In this document: piece after piece, positions 50,424 through 59,157 of the stretch
How the letters are laid out: each line of letters begins with the position of its first letter
Numbering within the stretch: the first letter of the stretch is position 1
Assembly: GCA_003574885.1 (NCBI GenBank)
Contig: PJFC01000006.1
Span: 140,207 to 204,206 of the forward strand
Reading direction: 5' to 3'
DNA: 64,000 bases
DNA from: Geobacter sp.
Lineage (GTDB): Bacteria; Desulfobacterota; Desulfuromonadia; Geobacterales; Geobacteraceae
Translations under genes and position numbers: made by a program
Notes under the pieces: generated by a model
What the model saw: only the letters and a program-made list of their open reading frames with translations
Told to the model about the DNA's origin: nothing
Database searches by the model: none

Positions 50424-52406
50424 TTAGTGATCGATCGCCTTGGCCATGCCGATGCCGGTATTCTGGCGGACATAGATCTCGTCGAACATTTCTTCCGAAC
50501 GACGGCTCGGGAAGGCAAGAGTGGCTATGATGGCTGCCAGGAAACCCAGCGGAATGGAGAATATACCTGGGTTCTTCAGCTTGAGGATCGGTTTATCGAG
50601 CCCCATGATGGATGTGCCATCCTTGTTTTTCTCGTAATCGACTTTTGCTTTTTCCAGAGCCTTCAGATCATTCGCGTCAAGGGTAGCACCCGGGGGCAAG
50701 GTCGCCTGCTTAGCCTCCAGGGCGGTGATCACTTTCTGTGCCCCGGCGGCAACAACCTTGGGATAGGTCATGTTGGGGGAGACCATGACCAGACCGATAG
50801 CAGCGATAGTGCCGACCACCAGACCTGCGATGACGCCGGCGGTGTTGAATTTGCGCCAGAACAGCGACATGACCACGACCGGCAGGTTGCCGGAGGCGGC
50901 AACAGCAAAGGCGAGCGCCACCAGGTGAGCGACGTTCTGTTTCTCGGCTGTGATGCCGATAACGATACCGACGGCACCGACGCACAGCGACGTGATCCGG
51001 GCAGCCATGACCTGCTCGTGCTGGTCGGCATGGCCGTCCTTGATCACGTTGACGTAGATGTCGTGGGCGATGGCCGCGGAAGCCGCAAGCACCAGACCGG
51101 AGACAACCGCCAGGATGGTGGCGAAAGCGACGGAACAGAGGAAGGCGAGGAAGATGTCGCCGACAACCGGAGCAATATCCGCACCCAACTGCTGAGCCAG
51201 GAGCAGGGTCGCCATGTTGCCACCCTTGTCAATGGCGGAGATACCCTGCGGAGTGACATGGATGGCAGCGCCGAAACCGAGCAGGGTGGTCAGGACGTAG
51301 AACAGGCCGATGATCCACATGGCGATGATGACGGACTTGCGGGCCGCCTGGGCGGTGGGGACGGTGAAGAAGCGCATCAGGATGTGGGGCATGCCGGCGG
51401 TGCCGAGCACCAGGGCCATACCAAGGGATATCTGGTCAAGGGGCGCCTTCATAAAGAGGGCCGGCTCCAGGAAGCGCTGCCCGGCATCCACACCGCTCAT
51501 GGTGATACCATCCCTCAAAACCATCTTGGACACATGGTCCTGGATGTTGGGATTGTTGACGATGTCGGAGAAGAATCCGATCGGATTGAACCCTGCCTTG
51601 GCCATGACCAGCACCGACAGCAGGAACGCACCGGACATGAGGAGCCCCGCCTTGATGATCTGGACCCAGGTGGTTGCGGTCATGCCGCCGAAGACAACGT
51701 AGCCGACCATCAGGACGCCGACGCCGATGATGGCAGTCTTGTAAGGAATGCCGACCAGCAGGGCCATCAGCTTGCCGGCACCGACCATCTGTGCGGTGAG
51801 GTAGAAAGTGGTTACAGCAACAGTTGAAATGGCTGCCACGGCGCGAACCGGTTTCGGCTCGGTCCGGAAGGAGAGGATGTCCCCCAAAGTGTACTTGCCG
51901 GCGTTACGGCACGGCTCGGCAACGATCAGGAGCACGGTGATATAGGCAACGAGCCAACCCACCGAGTACATGAATCCGTCATACCCGTAGAGGGAGATCA
52001 TCCCGGAAATCCCGAGGAACGAGGCGGCCGACATGTAGTCGCCGGCGATGGCCCAACCATTCTGGGTACCAGTGATGCCTCCACCTGCGGCGTAGAAGTC
52101 AGCCGCGGTCTTGGTCTTCTTGGCGGCCCAGACAACAACGCACATGGTAATGCCAACTATGACCGCGAACATGCCGATGGTAATGGCTCTGTTGGCCTTG
52201 ATCTCCTTCTTGAGCGGGGCAGGGGCGGCAGCCTTAGCCGCGGGTGCTGCGCTGGGAGCTGCTACTGCCGGAGCCGTGGGAGATGCGGCCGGGGCAGCAA
52301 CTGCTGCGGAAGCGCCGGTATCGGCCGGAGCCTTGGCCGGCTCAGCCGCGTAAGCAAGGGTGCCCAGGGAAAGGGCCAGGGTAAACGCTGCGATTAATTT
52401 TTTCAT
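50424..52406 (-). CDS. actP: Sodium:solute (acetate) symporter, ActP-like
   Basis: A 660-residue sodium/solute symporter of the acetate-permease type. The ATG at 52406 has AAAGGAGG upstream. Unusually, a signal-like N-terminus (M-K-K-L-I-A-A-F ... A-Y-A) is followed by about 50 residues rich in alanine and proline before the first transporter helix (about residue 82). The core has thirteen or so helices, with G-D-Y-M-S-A-A-S-F-L-G-I-S-G and R-F-F-T-V-P-T-A-Q-A-A-R-K-S. A loop of about 65 residues (A-L-E-A-K-Q-A-T-L-P-P-G) precedes the last helix. Acetate as substrate is inferred from family, DUF485 partner and organism. Confidence 0.88.
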   Translation of the reverse strand: MKKLIAAFTLALSLGTLAYAAEPAKAPADTGASAAVAAPAASPTAPAVAAPSAAPAAKAAAPAPLKKEIKANRAITIGMFAVIVGITMCVVVWAAKKTKTAADFYAAGGGITGTQNGWAIAGDYMSAASFLGISGMISLYGYDGFMYSVGWLVAYITVLLIVAEPCRNAGKYTLGDILSFRTEPKPVRAVAAISTVAVTTFYLTAQMVGAGKLMALLVGIPYKTAIIGVGVLMVGYVVFGGMTATTWVQIIKAGLLMSGAFLLSVLVMAKAGFNPIGFFSDIVNNPNIQDHVSKMVLRDGITMSGVDAGQRFLEPALFMKAPLDQISLGMALVLGTAGMPHILMRFFTVPTAQAARKSVIIAMWIIGLFYVLTTLLGFGAAIHVTPQGISAIDKGGNMATLLLAQQLGADIAPVVGDIFLAFLCSVAFATILAVVSGLVLAASAAIAHDIYVNVIKDGHADQHEQVMAARITSLCVGAVGIVIGITAEKQNVAHLVALAFAVAASGNLPVVVMSLFWRKFNTAGVIAGLVVGTIAAIGLVMVSPNMTYPKVVAAGAQKVITALEAKQATLPPGATLDANDLKALEKAKVDYEKNKDGTSIMGLDKPILKLKNPGIFSIPLGFLAAIIATLAFPSRRSEEMFDEIYVRQNTGIGMAKAIDH

Positions 52407-52420
52407 TCTCTGAGCCTCCT

Positions 52421-52729
52421 TTACTTGAGTTCGTCTACCAGTTCGCGGGTGAGACGGTCGAAATCCTTGTTGGCCACATGGGCATAATAGTGGGCCAGTC
52501 CCCAGGAAACAAAGAACTGGGAAAGGGCGAATATATACCCGAAGTTGATGACACCGATTACTTTGACCTTGAAGAGGCCTGGAGCGTAAGCTGCACCGAT
52601 GGGGAGGAGGAAATAATACACGGTGGAAAAAATCCACCAGCCGAACAGAAATGCTGATTTCTTGTGGTGCAGTTCGACGAACTTGGGATTCTTGGCTATC
52701 GCCGCCCAGTCATACTGTCTTTCTGCCAT
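52421..52729 (-). CDS. DUF485 membrane protein (YjcH-like symporter partner)
   Basis: A 102-residue protein with two membrane helices (about residues 25-45 and 58-80) and the DUF485 pattern N-P-K-F-V-E-L and R-K-K-like H-H-K-K-S-A-F-L-F-G. In E. coli the yjcH gene sits between acs and actP. Here it ends 14 bp before actP, so the two are surely co-transcribed; it is thought to assist the symporter. Confidence 0.92.
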   Translation of the reverse strand: MAERQYDWAAIAKNPKFVELHHKKSAFLFGWWIFSTVYYFLLPIGAAYAPGLFKVKVIGVINFGYIFALSQFFVSWGLAHYYAHVANKDFDRLTRELVDELK

Positions 52730-52849
52730 GGGAGTTACTCCTTTCTTCGTAAATTGAACAGCAAGAAAGCTTATGCCATCACATAAACCCTCGATTAAAA
52801 CAGCGCCGGCATCTACCTCCTTTCTCAGTTTATTGGATTGAATCCGTCA

Positions 52850-53620
52850 TTACATCCTGGCGTAGCCAAATTTCATGGAAAGCATTTCCGCCCCCTCCTG
52901 AAGAGACGGGATGATCTCATTTTCCAACCGGTCCGACAGCATCCTGAAGGAAGGGCCAAGCATGGTAAGGGCTCCTACGATCTTGCCGGCGTAATCCCTC
53001 ACGGCAACTGCCACGCTTACCACACCTTCACCCAACCCGCCGTGATCCACCGCGACTCCTTTGCAGCGAATGGCAACAAATTCCCGTTCAAGCTGGTCAA
53101 GATCAGGGATACGCACTTTACGGCTCTGTTTCTTGAACAGACGCTCAAGCATGTCCTGCGACTCAAGAGCCTTGATTGCCTTTCCCGAAGCATTGGTGAA
53201 AAAGGGAAACCGCTTCCCCACAAAGGGAGTAGTCTTGACCGTCTGCATGGAGTCAACCATGTCGAGAAAAATGACCTCATCACCACTGGCTACCGTCATA
53301 TAGACCGCTTCGTCGTGCTTTCGTGCGAGCCACTCCATGACCGGGCGGGCGTGCTTGATGAGAAGGACACTATCAAGAAACTTCTGGGCCATCTCCACAG
53401 CGTTAAGACCGAGATGATAGCTGCCTGTCAATTCCTCGCGCTCCACCATGCCGCGTTTCTCAAGCGTGGCCAACAGACGAAACGTCTTGTTCCTGCTGAT
53501 TCCGAGTCGTTCCGCAAGATTCGGCAGGGTGACATCGGGCGCCTCTTCAGTCAGAGTCTCCAATATATCCAGCGCCTTTTCAACTGTCTGCACTGCGTAG
53601 AAATCCTTGTCTCTGGCCAT
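52850..53620 (-). CDS. IclR family transcriptional regulator
   Basis: A 256-residue regulator starting at ATG 53620 (M-A-R-D-K-D-F-Y-A-V-Q-T-V-E-K-A-L). It has an N-terminal winged helix (L-P-N-L-A-E-R-L-G-I-S-R-N-K-T-F-R-L-L) and a C-terminal IclR effector domain with G-K-A-I-K-A-L and the G-V-A-V-D-H-G segment. It lies 120 bp upstream of the DUF485-actP pair on the same strand, and is likely to regulate it in response to a carboxylate or a breakdown product. The binding site was not found. The ribosome binding site is weak, and a GTG 21 bp upstream is an alternative start. Confidence 0.92.
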   Translation of the reverse strand: MARDKDFYAVQTVEKALDILETLTEEAPDVTLPNLAERLGISRNKTFRLLATLEKRGMVEREELTGSYHLGLNAVEMAQKFLDSVLLIKHARPVMEWLARKHDEAVYMTVASGDEVIFLDMVDSMQTVKTTPFVGKRFPFFTNASGKAIKALESQDMLERLFKKQSRKVRIPDLDQLEREFVAIRCKGVAVDHGGLGEGVVSVAVAVRDYAGKIVGALTMLGPSFRMLSDRLENEIIPSLQEGAEMLSMKFGYARM

Positions 53621-54203
53621 AAGCGTCGTCCGTAGCAGCACAATGTAAAATATGTTCTAGTTTCGTCAGGCAATTTTGTATTTATTTTTAACACGCCGTT
53701 TTATTGCTGTCAATAAAAAATTATTAGTGGGTGCTTGTATTATTTTTTTACCCTTATATTTCAGATTGTTATATAATTTTTAGCATTATACAGTTTTCAA
53801 TAATACGTCAATTCTAGCACATAAAACAACAGTTTACGTAAGTCCTTAAACTCCTCTTTATCACACTACGGGGCAGTGTGACAAGAAATCTGGCGAACGA
53901 TTTCATATCCGGGCAGGATAGCTCAAACCATGCAACCATAGCTATTTACGTCTTTTTTATCTCAGAGCATTTCCCTGTGGGCACATCCGGCAAAACGAGG
54001 TTTATGCAGTTCACGGCAGCCAGCCGACTACCTCCGCCCATCTGCCCCAAGGCCCCACCAGTCTTTGTCCGCCAGACTCCAGACCCCACAATTACTCCAT
54101 TTCGCCCTTTACAAGGCTGATTTCAGCATGTTAGTATTGACTATTTTGATGGGTCTGATCCCATCCTGAAATCTGAAAACAAAAACCGTAAAGGAGTCGG
54201 CAT
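53621..54203. other. AT-rich divergent intergenic region (583 bp)
   Basis: No supported gene. The left half (53640-53870) is much richer in A/T than its neighbours and holds candidate minus-strand promoters: a TATAAT at 53785-53790, and a TTGACA at 53708-53713 followed by TTAAAA-type bases. The right half contains an 80-codon open frame (53878-54120) with no ribosome binding site and no recognisable product. The last 25 bp provide the yebC ribosome binding site AAAGGAG. Confidence 0.6.
53785..53811 (-). promoter_or_regulatory. Candidate iclR promoter
   Basis: A perfect TATAAT (53785-53790) lies 15 bp from TTGACG (53806-53811), shorter than the ideal spacing. A second candidate is TTGACA at 53708-53713, nearer the gene. 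Either would give a long AT-rich 5' region suited to autoregulation by IclR. Confidence 0.5.
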
Positions 54204-54947
54204 ATGTCAGGACATAATAAGTGGAGCACCATCAAACATAAAAAAGGTGCAGCGGATGCCAAACGCGGCAAGATATTCACCAAGCTGATCAAGGAGATTT
54301 CTGTGGCCGCCAAGCTCGGCGGCGGCGACCCCAACGGCAACCCGAGGCTCCGCACCGCCGTCGACAAGGCGAAGGCGGAGAACATGCCCAAGGACAACAT
54401 CGAGCGGGCCATCAAGAAGGGAACCGGCGGTATGGAGGGGGTCGTCTACGAGGAGATCGTTTACGAAGGGTATGGCCCCGGCGGAGTGGCGGTCCTGGTT
54501 GAGGTACTGACCGACAACCGCAACCGGTCAGTTTCCGACATAAGGAGCATCTTCACCAAGTGTAACGGCAATATGGGAGAAGCCGGCTGTGTCTCGTGGC
54601 TGTTTGACAAGAAAGGACTCATCGTATTCCCAAAACAGACCGACTTCGACGAGCTGTTCGAGGCAGCGCTCGAGGCGGGAGCGGATGACGTTGCCGACGA
54701 GGAGGAACAGTACGAGGTTCTGACCGATCCGACAAACTTCATCGAGGTGCGGGAAGCTCTTGAAAAAGCGGGATTCAAATACGAGTCGGCGGAAATTACC
54801 ATGATCCCCCAGACCATGGTAAAGCTGGACGGCAAAAACGCCGAAAACATGCTGAAACTGATGGATCGGCTGGAGGACAACGACGATGTCCAGAACGCCT
54901 ACGCCAACTTCGACATCTCGGCAGAAGACATGGATAAGATGATGTAA
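54204..54947 (+). CDS. yebC: YebC/PmpR family protein
   Basis: A 247-residue member of a conserved family, described variously as DNA-binding regulators and as factors relieving ribosome stalling at polyproline. It starts [15 protein letters not shown], the family signature, with [10 protein letters not shown] and [10 protein letters not shown] further on. It is directly upstream of ruvC, the usual position. A good AAAGGAG site precedes it. Confidence 0.96.
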   Translation: MSGHNKWSTIKHKKGAADAKRGKIFTKLIKEISVAAKLGGGDPNGNPRLRTAVDKAKAENMPKDNIERAIKKGTGGMEGVVYEEIVYEGYGPGGVAVLVEVLTDNRNRSVSDIRSIFTKCNGNMGEAGCVSWLFDKKGLIVFPKQTDFDELFEAALEAGADDVADEEEQYEVLTDPTNFIEVREALEKAGFKYESAEITMIPQTMVKLDGKNAENMLKLMDRLEDNDDVQNAYANFDISAEDMDKMM

Positions 54948-54983
54948 TTCAAAAGCATGTCATCTCTGTTTGCACTATCGAAG

Positions 54984-55048
54984 CCTTAGTACGGAAGCAC
55001 GGAGGATGAAAATTTAACTTCCACGCTTTTGTGCCTTAGACTTCCGTT
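54984..55048. repeat. Imperfect inverted repeat in the yebC-ruvC gap
   Basis: CCTTAGTACGGAAGCACGG (from 54984) faces CCACGCTTTTGTGCCTTAG and ACTTCCGT (to 55048) in roughly inverted order. It is the third inverted-repeat element type in the window and fills most of this 117-bp gap. Confidence 0.5.
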
Positions 55049-55064
55049 CTCACTGAAAGGGCTC

Positions 55065-55559
55065 ATGAAGATTATCGGCATCGATCCCGGTTCGCGCATC
55101 ACCGGGTACGGCATTATCCGCAAGGAGGGGAACCGGCTTATCCATGTGGATAACGGTGCCATCTTCACCGATACCCACAAGGACTTCCCCCTCCGCCTGC
55201 AACGCATCTACCGGGGATTGGCGGAAATCATCGAACGTCACGCCCCTGACGCCATGGCGATTGAGGATATCTTCTTCGCGACCAACGTGCAGAGCGCGCT
55301 GAAACTGGGGCAGGCCCGTGGTGCGGCCATCGTAGCAGGGGTCAACTCCGGCCTGCCGGTCTATGAATATACCGCTCTTCAAGTCAAACAGGCGGTGGTA
55401 GGCCATGGCAGGGCAGCCAAGGATCAGGTGCAGAAGATGATCAAGGCGCTTTTGAGCCTCCCGGAAGTCGCCCAGGAAGACGCCTCTGATGCCCTGGCGG
55501 TCGCGGTCTGTCACGCCCATTCGGTGGGACTCAACACATTGCGGGAGAAACTGAGATGA
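55065..55559 (+). CDS. ruvC: Crossover junction endodeoxyribonuclease RuvC
   Basis: RuvC resolves Holliday junctions made by RecA and moved by RuvAB. The start is the ATG at 55065 ([11 protein letters not shown]), which has GAAAGGG upstream; the open frame continues to 55029 without family residues. The 164-residue product shows the acidic active site: D7 in G-I-D-P-G, E in [10 protein letters not shown] (about residue 67), and D in [10 protein letters not shown]. Its stop overlaps the ruvA start by 4 bp. Confidence 0.97.
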   Translation: MKIIGIDPGSRITGYGIIRKEGNRLIHVDNGAIFTDTHKDFPLRLQRIYRGLAEIIERHAPDAMAIEDIFFATNVQSALKLGQARGAAIVAGVNSGLPVYEYTALQVKQAVVGHGRAAKDQVQKMIKALLSLPEVAQEDASDALAVAVCHAHSVGLNTLREKLR

Positions 55560-56155
55560 TCGCCCTTCTGACCGGCACTGTTGCCCACAAGTCGCCCGAA
55601 TACATAGTACTGGATGTCCAGGGAGTCGGTTACCGGGTACAAATCCCCTTTTCCACCTATTATGACCTCCCCCCCGTCGGGGGACACCTTTCCCTCACCA
55701 TCTACACCCACGTCAAGGAAGACGCCATCAACCTCTACGGCTTCCGCACCACGACAGAGAAACAGTTCTTCCAGCTCCTCATATCAGTTTCCGGCATCGG
55801 CCCGAAACTGGCAAAGGACATCCTCTCCAACATCCAGGTGGACGAGTTGGGTGACGCGCTACTGCGTGGCGATCTGGCCAGACTCTGTGCCATTCCGGGT
55901 ATCGGCAGGAAAACCGCCGAGCGGGTGGTGCTGGAACTGCGGGAGAAGGTACGAAAGCTCGACCTCCTCCCTCCCGCCCAGTCGACGGAACGCCCGACAG
56001 CAGCTGTCGATATCATGGAGGATGTAACCTCCGCCCTTATCAACCTGGGATACAAGGAAGCGGTCGTGAAAAAGGTGCTTGCGGAGTTGTCGATCACTCC
56101 GGACACCGGCATGGAAACCATCCTCAAGCAGGCGCTGAAACAACTGATGCGATGA
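55556..56155 (+). CDS. ruvA: Holliday junction branch migration protein RuvA
   Basis: RuvA binds the four-way junction as a tetramer and loads RuvB. The 199-residue product starts [12 protein letters not shown] and has two helix-hairpin-helix motifs (V-S-G-I-G-P-K-L-A and [11 protein letters not shown]). The C-terminal domain that contacts RuvB lies after about residue 150. The ATG overlaps the ruvC stop (ATGA). Confidence 0.97.
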   Translation: MIALLTGTVAHKSPEYIVLDVQGVGYRVQIPFSTYYDLPPVGGHLSLTIYTHVKEDAINLYGFRTTTEKQFFQLLISVSGIGPKLAKDILSNIQVDELGDALLRGDLARLCAIPGIGRKTAERVVLELREKVRKLDLLPPAQSTERPTAAVDIMEDVTSALINLGYKEAVVKKVLAELSITPDTGMETILKQALKQLMR

Positions 56156-56177
56156 CTGATCCAGGAACGGACTTCAC

Positions 56178-57194
56178 ATGACCCGTACGATTTCCCCAAC
56201 CTTGGCCGATGACGACGCGCTCATCGAGGCAACCCTTCGCCCACGCGCCCTGACCGAGTACATCGGGCAGGAGAAGGCCAAGGGAAACCTGCGGCTCTTT
56301 ATCGACGCGGCACGTCAGCGGGGGGAATCACTCGACCACGTCCTCCTCTATGGCCCGCCGGGACTGGGGAAAACCACTTTGGCCAACATTATCGCGTGTG
56401 AAATGGGGGTCAGCATCAAGTCGACCTCCGGCCCGGTCATCGAGCGACCGGGGGACCTGGCCGCCATTCTCACCAATCTGGAACCCCACGACGTTCTCTT
56501 CATAGACGAGATACACCGCCTCTCCCACGTGGTGGAAGAGATCCTCTATCCCGCCATGGAGGATTTCCAGCTTGACATCATCATCGGCCAGGGGCCGAGT
56601 GCCCGTACTGTCAAGCTGGAACTTCCCCGTTTCACCTTGGTTGGCGCCACAACACGCGCCGGCCTCCTCTCCTCGCCGCTCAGGGACAGATTCGGTGTTA
56701 TTTCCCGTCTGGAGTTCTATACCGACGCCGAACTGGCCACCATCATCAGCCGCTCGGCCCGTATCCTCGCCATCCCCATTGAAGATGACGGGGCACTGGA
56801 ACTGGCCTGCCGCAGCCGTGGCACCCCCCGTATCGCAAACCGGCTTCTGCGACGGGTGCGGGATTTTGCCCAGGTTCGGGCCGATGGCGTCATCACTCTT
56901 GACGTGGTACAGGATGCCCTGGCTCTCCTGGAAATCGACGGAATGGGATTCGACCATATGGATCGGCTCATGCTCCTCACCATCATCGACAAGTTCGGCG
57001 GCGGACCGGTTGGGCTCGACACCATCGCCGCAGCCATCGGCGAGGAAAGTGACACTATTGAGGACGTCTACGAACCGTTCCTTATCCAGAACGGTTTTCT
57101 GAACCGCACCCCCCGTGGACGTGTTGCCACCAGGGCCGCATACGAACACTTCGGACGCATCGCGCCCGAATCGCCCCAGGGAAAGCTATTTTGA
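56178..57194 (+). CDS. ruvB: Holliday junction branch migration ATPase RuvB
   Basis: RuvB is the AAA+ motor of the RuvAB complex. The 338-residue product contains Walker [10 protein letters not shown], Walker [10 protein letters not shown], sensor I G-A-T-T-R-A-G and the C-terminal winged helix with T-P-R-G-R-V-A-T. It follows ruvA by 22 bp. Confidence 0.98.
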   Translation: MTRTISPTLADDDALIEATLRPRALTEYIGQEKAKGNLRLFIDAARQRGESLDHVLLYGPPGLGKTTLANIIACEMGVSIKSTSGPVIERPGDLAAILTNLEPHDVLFIDEIHRLSHVVEEILYPAMEDFQLDIIIGQGPSARTVKLELPRFTLVGATTRAGLLSSPLRDRFGVISRLEFYTDAELATIISRSARILAIPIEDDGALELACRSRGTPRIANRLLRRVRDFAQVRADGVITLDVVQDALALLEIDGMGFDHMDRLMLLTIIDKFGGGPVGLDTIAAAIGEESDTIEDVYEPFLIQNGFLNRTPRGRVATRAAYEHFGRIAPESPQGKLF

Positions 57195-57196
57195 CC

Positions 57197-57922
57197 ATGC
57201 AGCAGGTATTCGACTTCCCCGTCACTCCCCGCTACCGTTTCGACAATTTCGTGGTCTGCGGCGGCAACGAAACCGCCTACCGTTTCGCCCTGATGCTGAC
57301 TGACCCACTGGGGACGGAAAACCTTCTCTACATCTACGGCCCCCCCGGTTCCGGGAAAACCCACCTCCTGGCCTCCATTGGCGAACGCCTGACAAGTAAA
57401 CCTGCGGTTTCGCCCTACCTTTCGTGCCGGGAGATTGAAGCCCTGTACCGAGGTGATTACAGCGCCGAAGCAACCTCGCAGCTGGCCAAACATTTCCGGG
57501 ACGCGACGGTGCTTCTCATTGACGACCTCCATCTCCTTCCCGACCACCCGAACCTCAGGGTCGAACTCTGGCAACTCTTCAACGACTTCTATACGGCAGG
57601 GAAGAAAATCGCCCTGTCGGGTCTCTACCCCCCGAAGGAACTCCCCAACCTGGACGACCACCTCATCTCACGTCTGCTCTGGGGGCTCATGGCAAAAGTC
57701 GACGTCTCCGACGACGATTCCCGCCGGATGATCATGAAGAAGCTTGCGGAAGACCGGCAGGTACGGCTGCCGGCAGATGTGATAGACTATCTCCTGATAC
57801 ACACCCGCCGGGACATTCCGGCCCTCATCGAGGCGCTGGACATGATCAGCCGCCATGCACTCTCGACCCGACGGAAGATTTCAGTCCGGCAGACACGGGA
57901 AGCACTGGCACTGGGAGGATAA
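57197..57922 (+). CDS. DnaA-like AAA+ protein (Hda-type)
   Basis: A 241-residue protein that resembles the AAA+ part of DnaA and Hda, the factor that stimulates DnaA-ATP hydrolysis after initiation. It has Y-R-F-D-N-F-V-V near residue 15, Walker A G-P-P-G-S-G-K-T-H, Walker B L-L-I-D-D-L-H-L-L and R-L-L-W-G-L. It lacks the DnaA DNA-binding domain. It starts 2 bp after the ruvB stop. Regulatory inactivation of DnaA is inferred; no clamp-binding motif is certain at the N-terminus (M-Q-Q-V-F-D-F is a candidate). Confidence 0.85.
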   Translation: MQQVFDFPVTPRYRFDNFVVCGGNETAYRFALMLTDPLGTENLLYIYGPPGSGKTHLLASIGERLTSKPAVSPYLSCREIEALYRGDYSAEATSQLAKHFRDATVLLIDDLHLLPDHPNLRVELWQLFNDFYTAGKKIALSGLYPPKELPNLDDHLISRLLWGLMAKVDVSDDDSRRMIMKKLAEDRQVRLPADVIDYLLIHTRRDIPALIEALDMISRHALSTRRKISVRQTREALALGG

Positions 57923-57926
57923 CGGC

Positions 57927-58466
57927 ATGAGGATACTGCTCCACGTCTGCTGCGCACCATGCGCCATCTACCCCCTCAAGGAACTCCGTTCCCAGGGGAT
58001 GGATGTGACCGGCTTCTTCTTCAACCACAATATTCATCCCTACCAGGAATACCTGCGACGTCTGGAGACAGTACGGGAGTATGCCGAAAAGGTGGATCTG
58101 ACAATGGTCTACCGGGACGAATACCTGCTGGAGGATTTTCTGGAAGCGGTGGCGGATAATCCCACGGAGCGCTGCCTCTACTGCTATGCATCCCGTCTGG
58201 AGGCAACCGCCAAGATCGCAGCCGAAAAGGGATTCACAGCATTCACCTCGTCGCTCCTCTACAGCAGATATCAGAAACATGACACGATCAGGGAACTGGG
58301 GGAAAGCATCGGCACCAGGTACGGCGTCACCTTCCACTACGACGACTACCGGCGGGGCTGGCAGGAAGGTATCCGCATCTCCAAGGAAGTCGGGCTCTAC
58401 CGACAACAGTACTGCGGCTGCATCTACAGCGAGAAAGAGCGCTACGCTCCCAAGTCATTGCAGTGA
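57927..58466 (+). CDS. queH: Epoxyqueuosine reductase QueH
   Basis: QueH carries out the last step of queuosine synthesis in tRNA, the alternative to QueG. The start is ATG 57927 (M-R-I-L-L-H-V-C-C-A-P-C), preceded by GGGAGGAT; it lies 4 bp after the previous stop. The 179-residue product has the C-C-A-P-C motif near residue 9, T-E-R-C-L-Y-C-Y near residue 77 and Q-Q-Y-C-G-C-I-Y near the end, the cysteine set of the DUF208/QueH family that holds an iron-sulfur cluster. Confidence 0.94.
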   Translation: MRILLHVCCAPCAIYPLKELRSQGMDVTGFFFNHNIHPYQEYLRRLETVREYAEKVDLTMVYRDEYLLEDFLEAVADNPTERCLYCYASRLEATAKIAAEKGFTAFTSSLLYSRYQKHDTIRELGESIGTRYGVTFHYDDYRRGWQEGIRISKEVGLYRQQYCGCIYSEKERYAPKSLQ

Positions 58467-58478
58467 AGGGGATTGTTC

Positions 58479-58691
58479 ATGTCCGAATTCGGTAGACAAC
58501 TCATCGTGATCGGGCTCATCGTTGTCGCGGTCGGCGTAGTATTTTCCTTTTCCGACCGCATCCCCTGGCTGGGACGCCTTCCCGGCGACATCTCTATAAA
58601 AAGGGAGAATTTCTCTTTTTACTTTCCCCTTGCCACGAGTATCCTTCTGTCGCTCGTCCTGTCGCTGATACTCTGGCTACTGCGGCGGTAG
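58479..58691 (+). CDS. DUF2905 small membrane protein
   Basis: A 70-residue protein starting at ATG 58479 (M-S-E-F-G-R-Q-L-I-V), with a GAAGGGG site. Two membrane helices lie at about residues 8-25 and 46-66, and the loop contains I-P-W-L-G-R-L-P-G-D-I, the DUF2905 signature. Function unknown. It follows queH by 12 bp and is probably in its operon. The next 148 bp hold no gene. Confidence 0.92.
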   Translation: MSEFGRQLIVIGLIVVAVGVVFSFSDRIPWLGRLPGDISIKRENFSFYFPLATSILLSLVLSLILWLLRR

Positions 58692-58839
58692 CGCCTGTCG
58701 GGACACTCCTGTCCAACCAACCGGCAAGGCACGGCAAAGGCCTCAAGTGCCCACATGCCTGCAGACAAGGGATTGTAATCGGAATTTTTCCTGCTACCTT
58801 TAAGGACAAGAAGTTCATTTACGCTTACCGGAGGCAGCC

Positions 58840-59157
58840 ATGTTCGAATTGCTGGAGAAAGCTATACTGACCGGACTGGGGGCCGCAGCCCTCTCCCAGA
58901 AGATGGCCGAGGAATTTGTCAAGGACCTGAAGGAGAAGTACAAGGTGAGCGAAGACGAAGGGCGGGCCTTCCTCGACAGGATGCAGACCATGGCAAAGGA
59001 AAGCAAGACCAAGGTGGCGGAGCTTGCCGAGGCTGAGGTCAAAAAAGTCATCGATCGGGCAGGGGTTGTCCCCCGGGATGAATACGACCGGCTGCAGAAA
59101 CGTGTGGAGGAACTGGAGAAACGACTGGCACAGAATGAGCCGGGAGAGCCATGCTGA
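58840..59157 (+). CDS. Phasin-like helical protein
   Basis: A 105-residue, almost wholly helical protein with the pattern of phasin-family proteins that precede UbiB kinases: M-F-E-L-L-E-K-A-I-L-T-G-L-G-A, a charged middle region with F-L-D-R-M-Q-T-M-A-K, and a C-terminal coiled coil (E-Y-D-R-L-Q-K-R-V-E-E-L-E-K-R-L). Phasins coat polyhydroxyalkanoate granules, but this branch may simply be a lipid or membrane adaptor. Its stop overlaps the ubiB-like gene by 7 bp, which predicts coupled translation. Confidence 0.82.
   Translation: MFELLEKAILTGLGAAALSQKMAEEFVKDLKEKYKVSEDEGRAFLDRMQTMAKESKTKVAELAEAEVKKVIDRAGVVPRDEYDRLQKRVEELEKRLAQNEPGEPC

Noticed and set aside
53878..54120. 80-codon frame in the iclR-yebC gap
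   Set aside because: No ribosome binding site, no recognisable motif and an odd composition; treated as chance.
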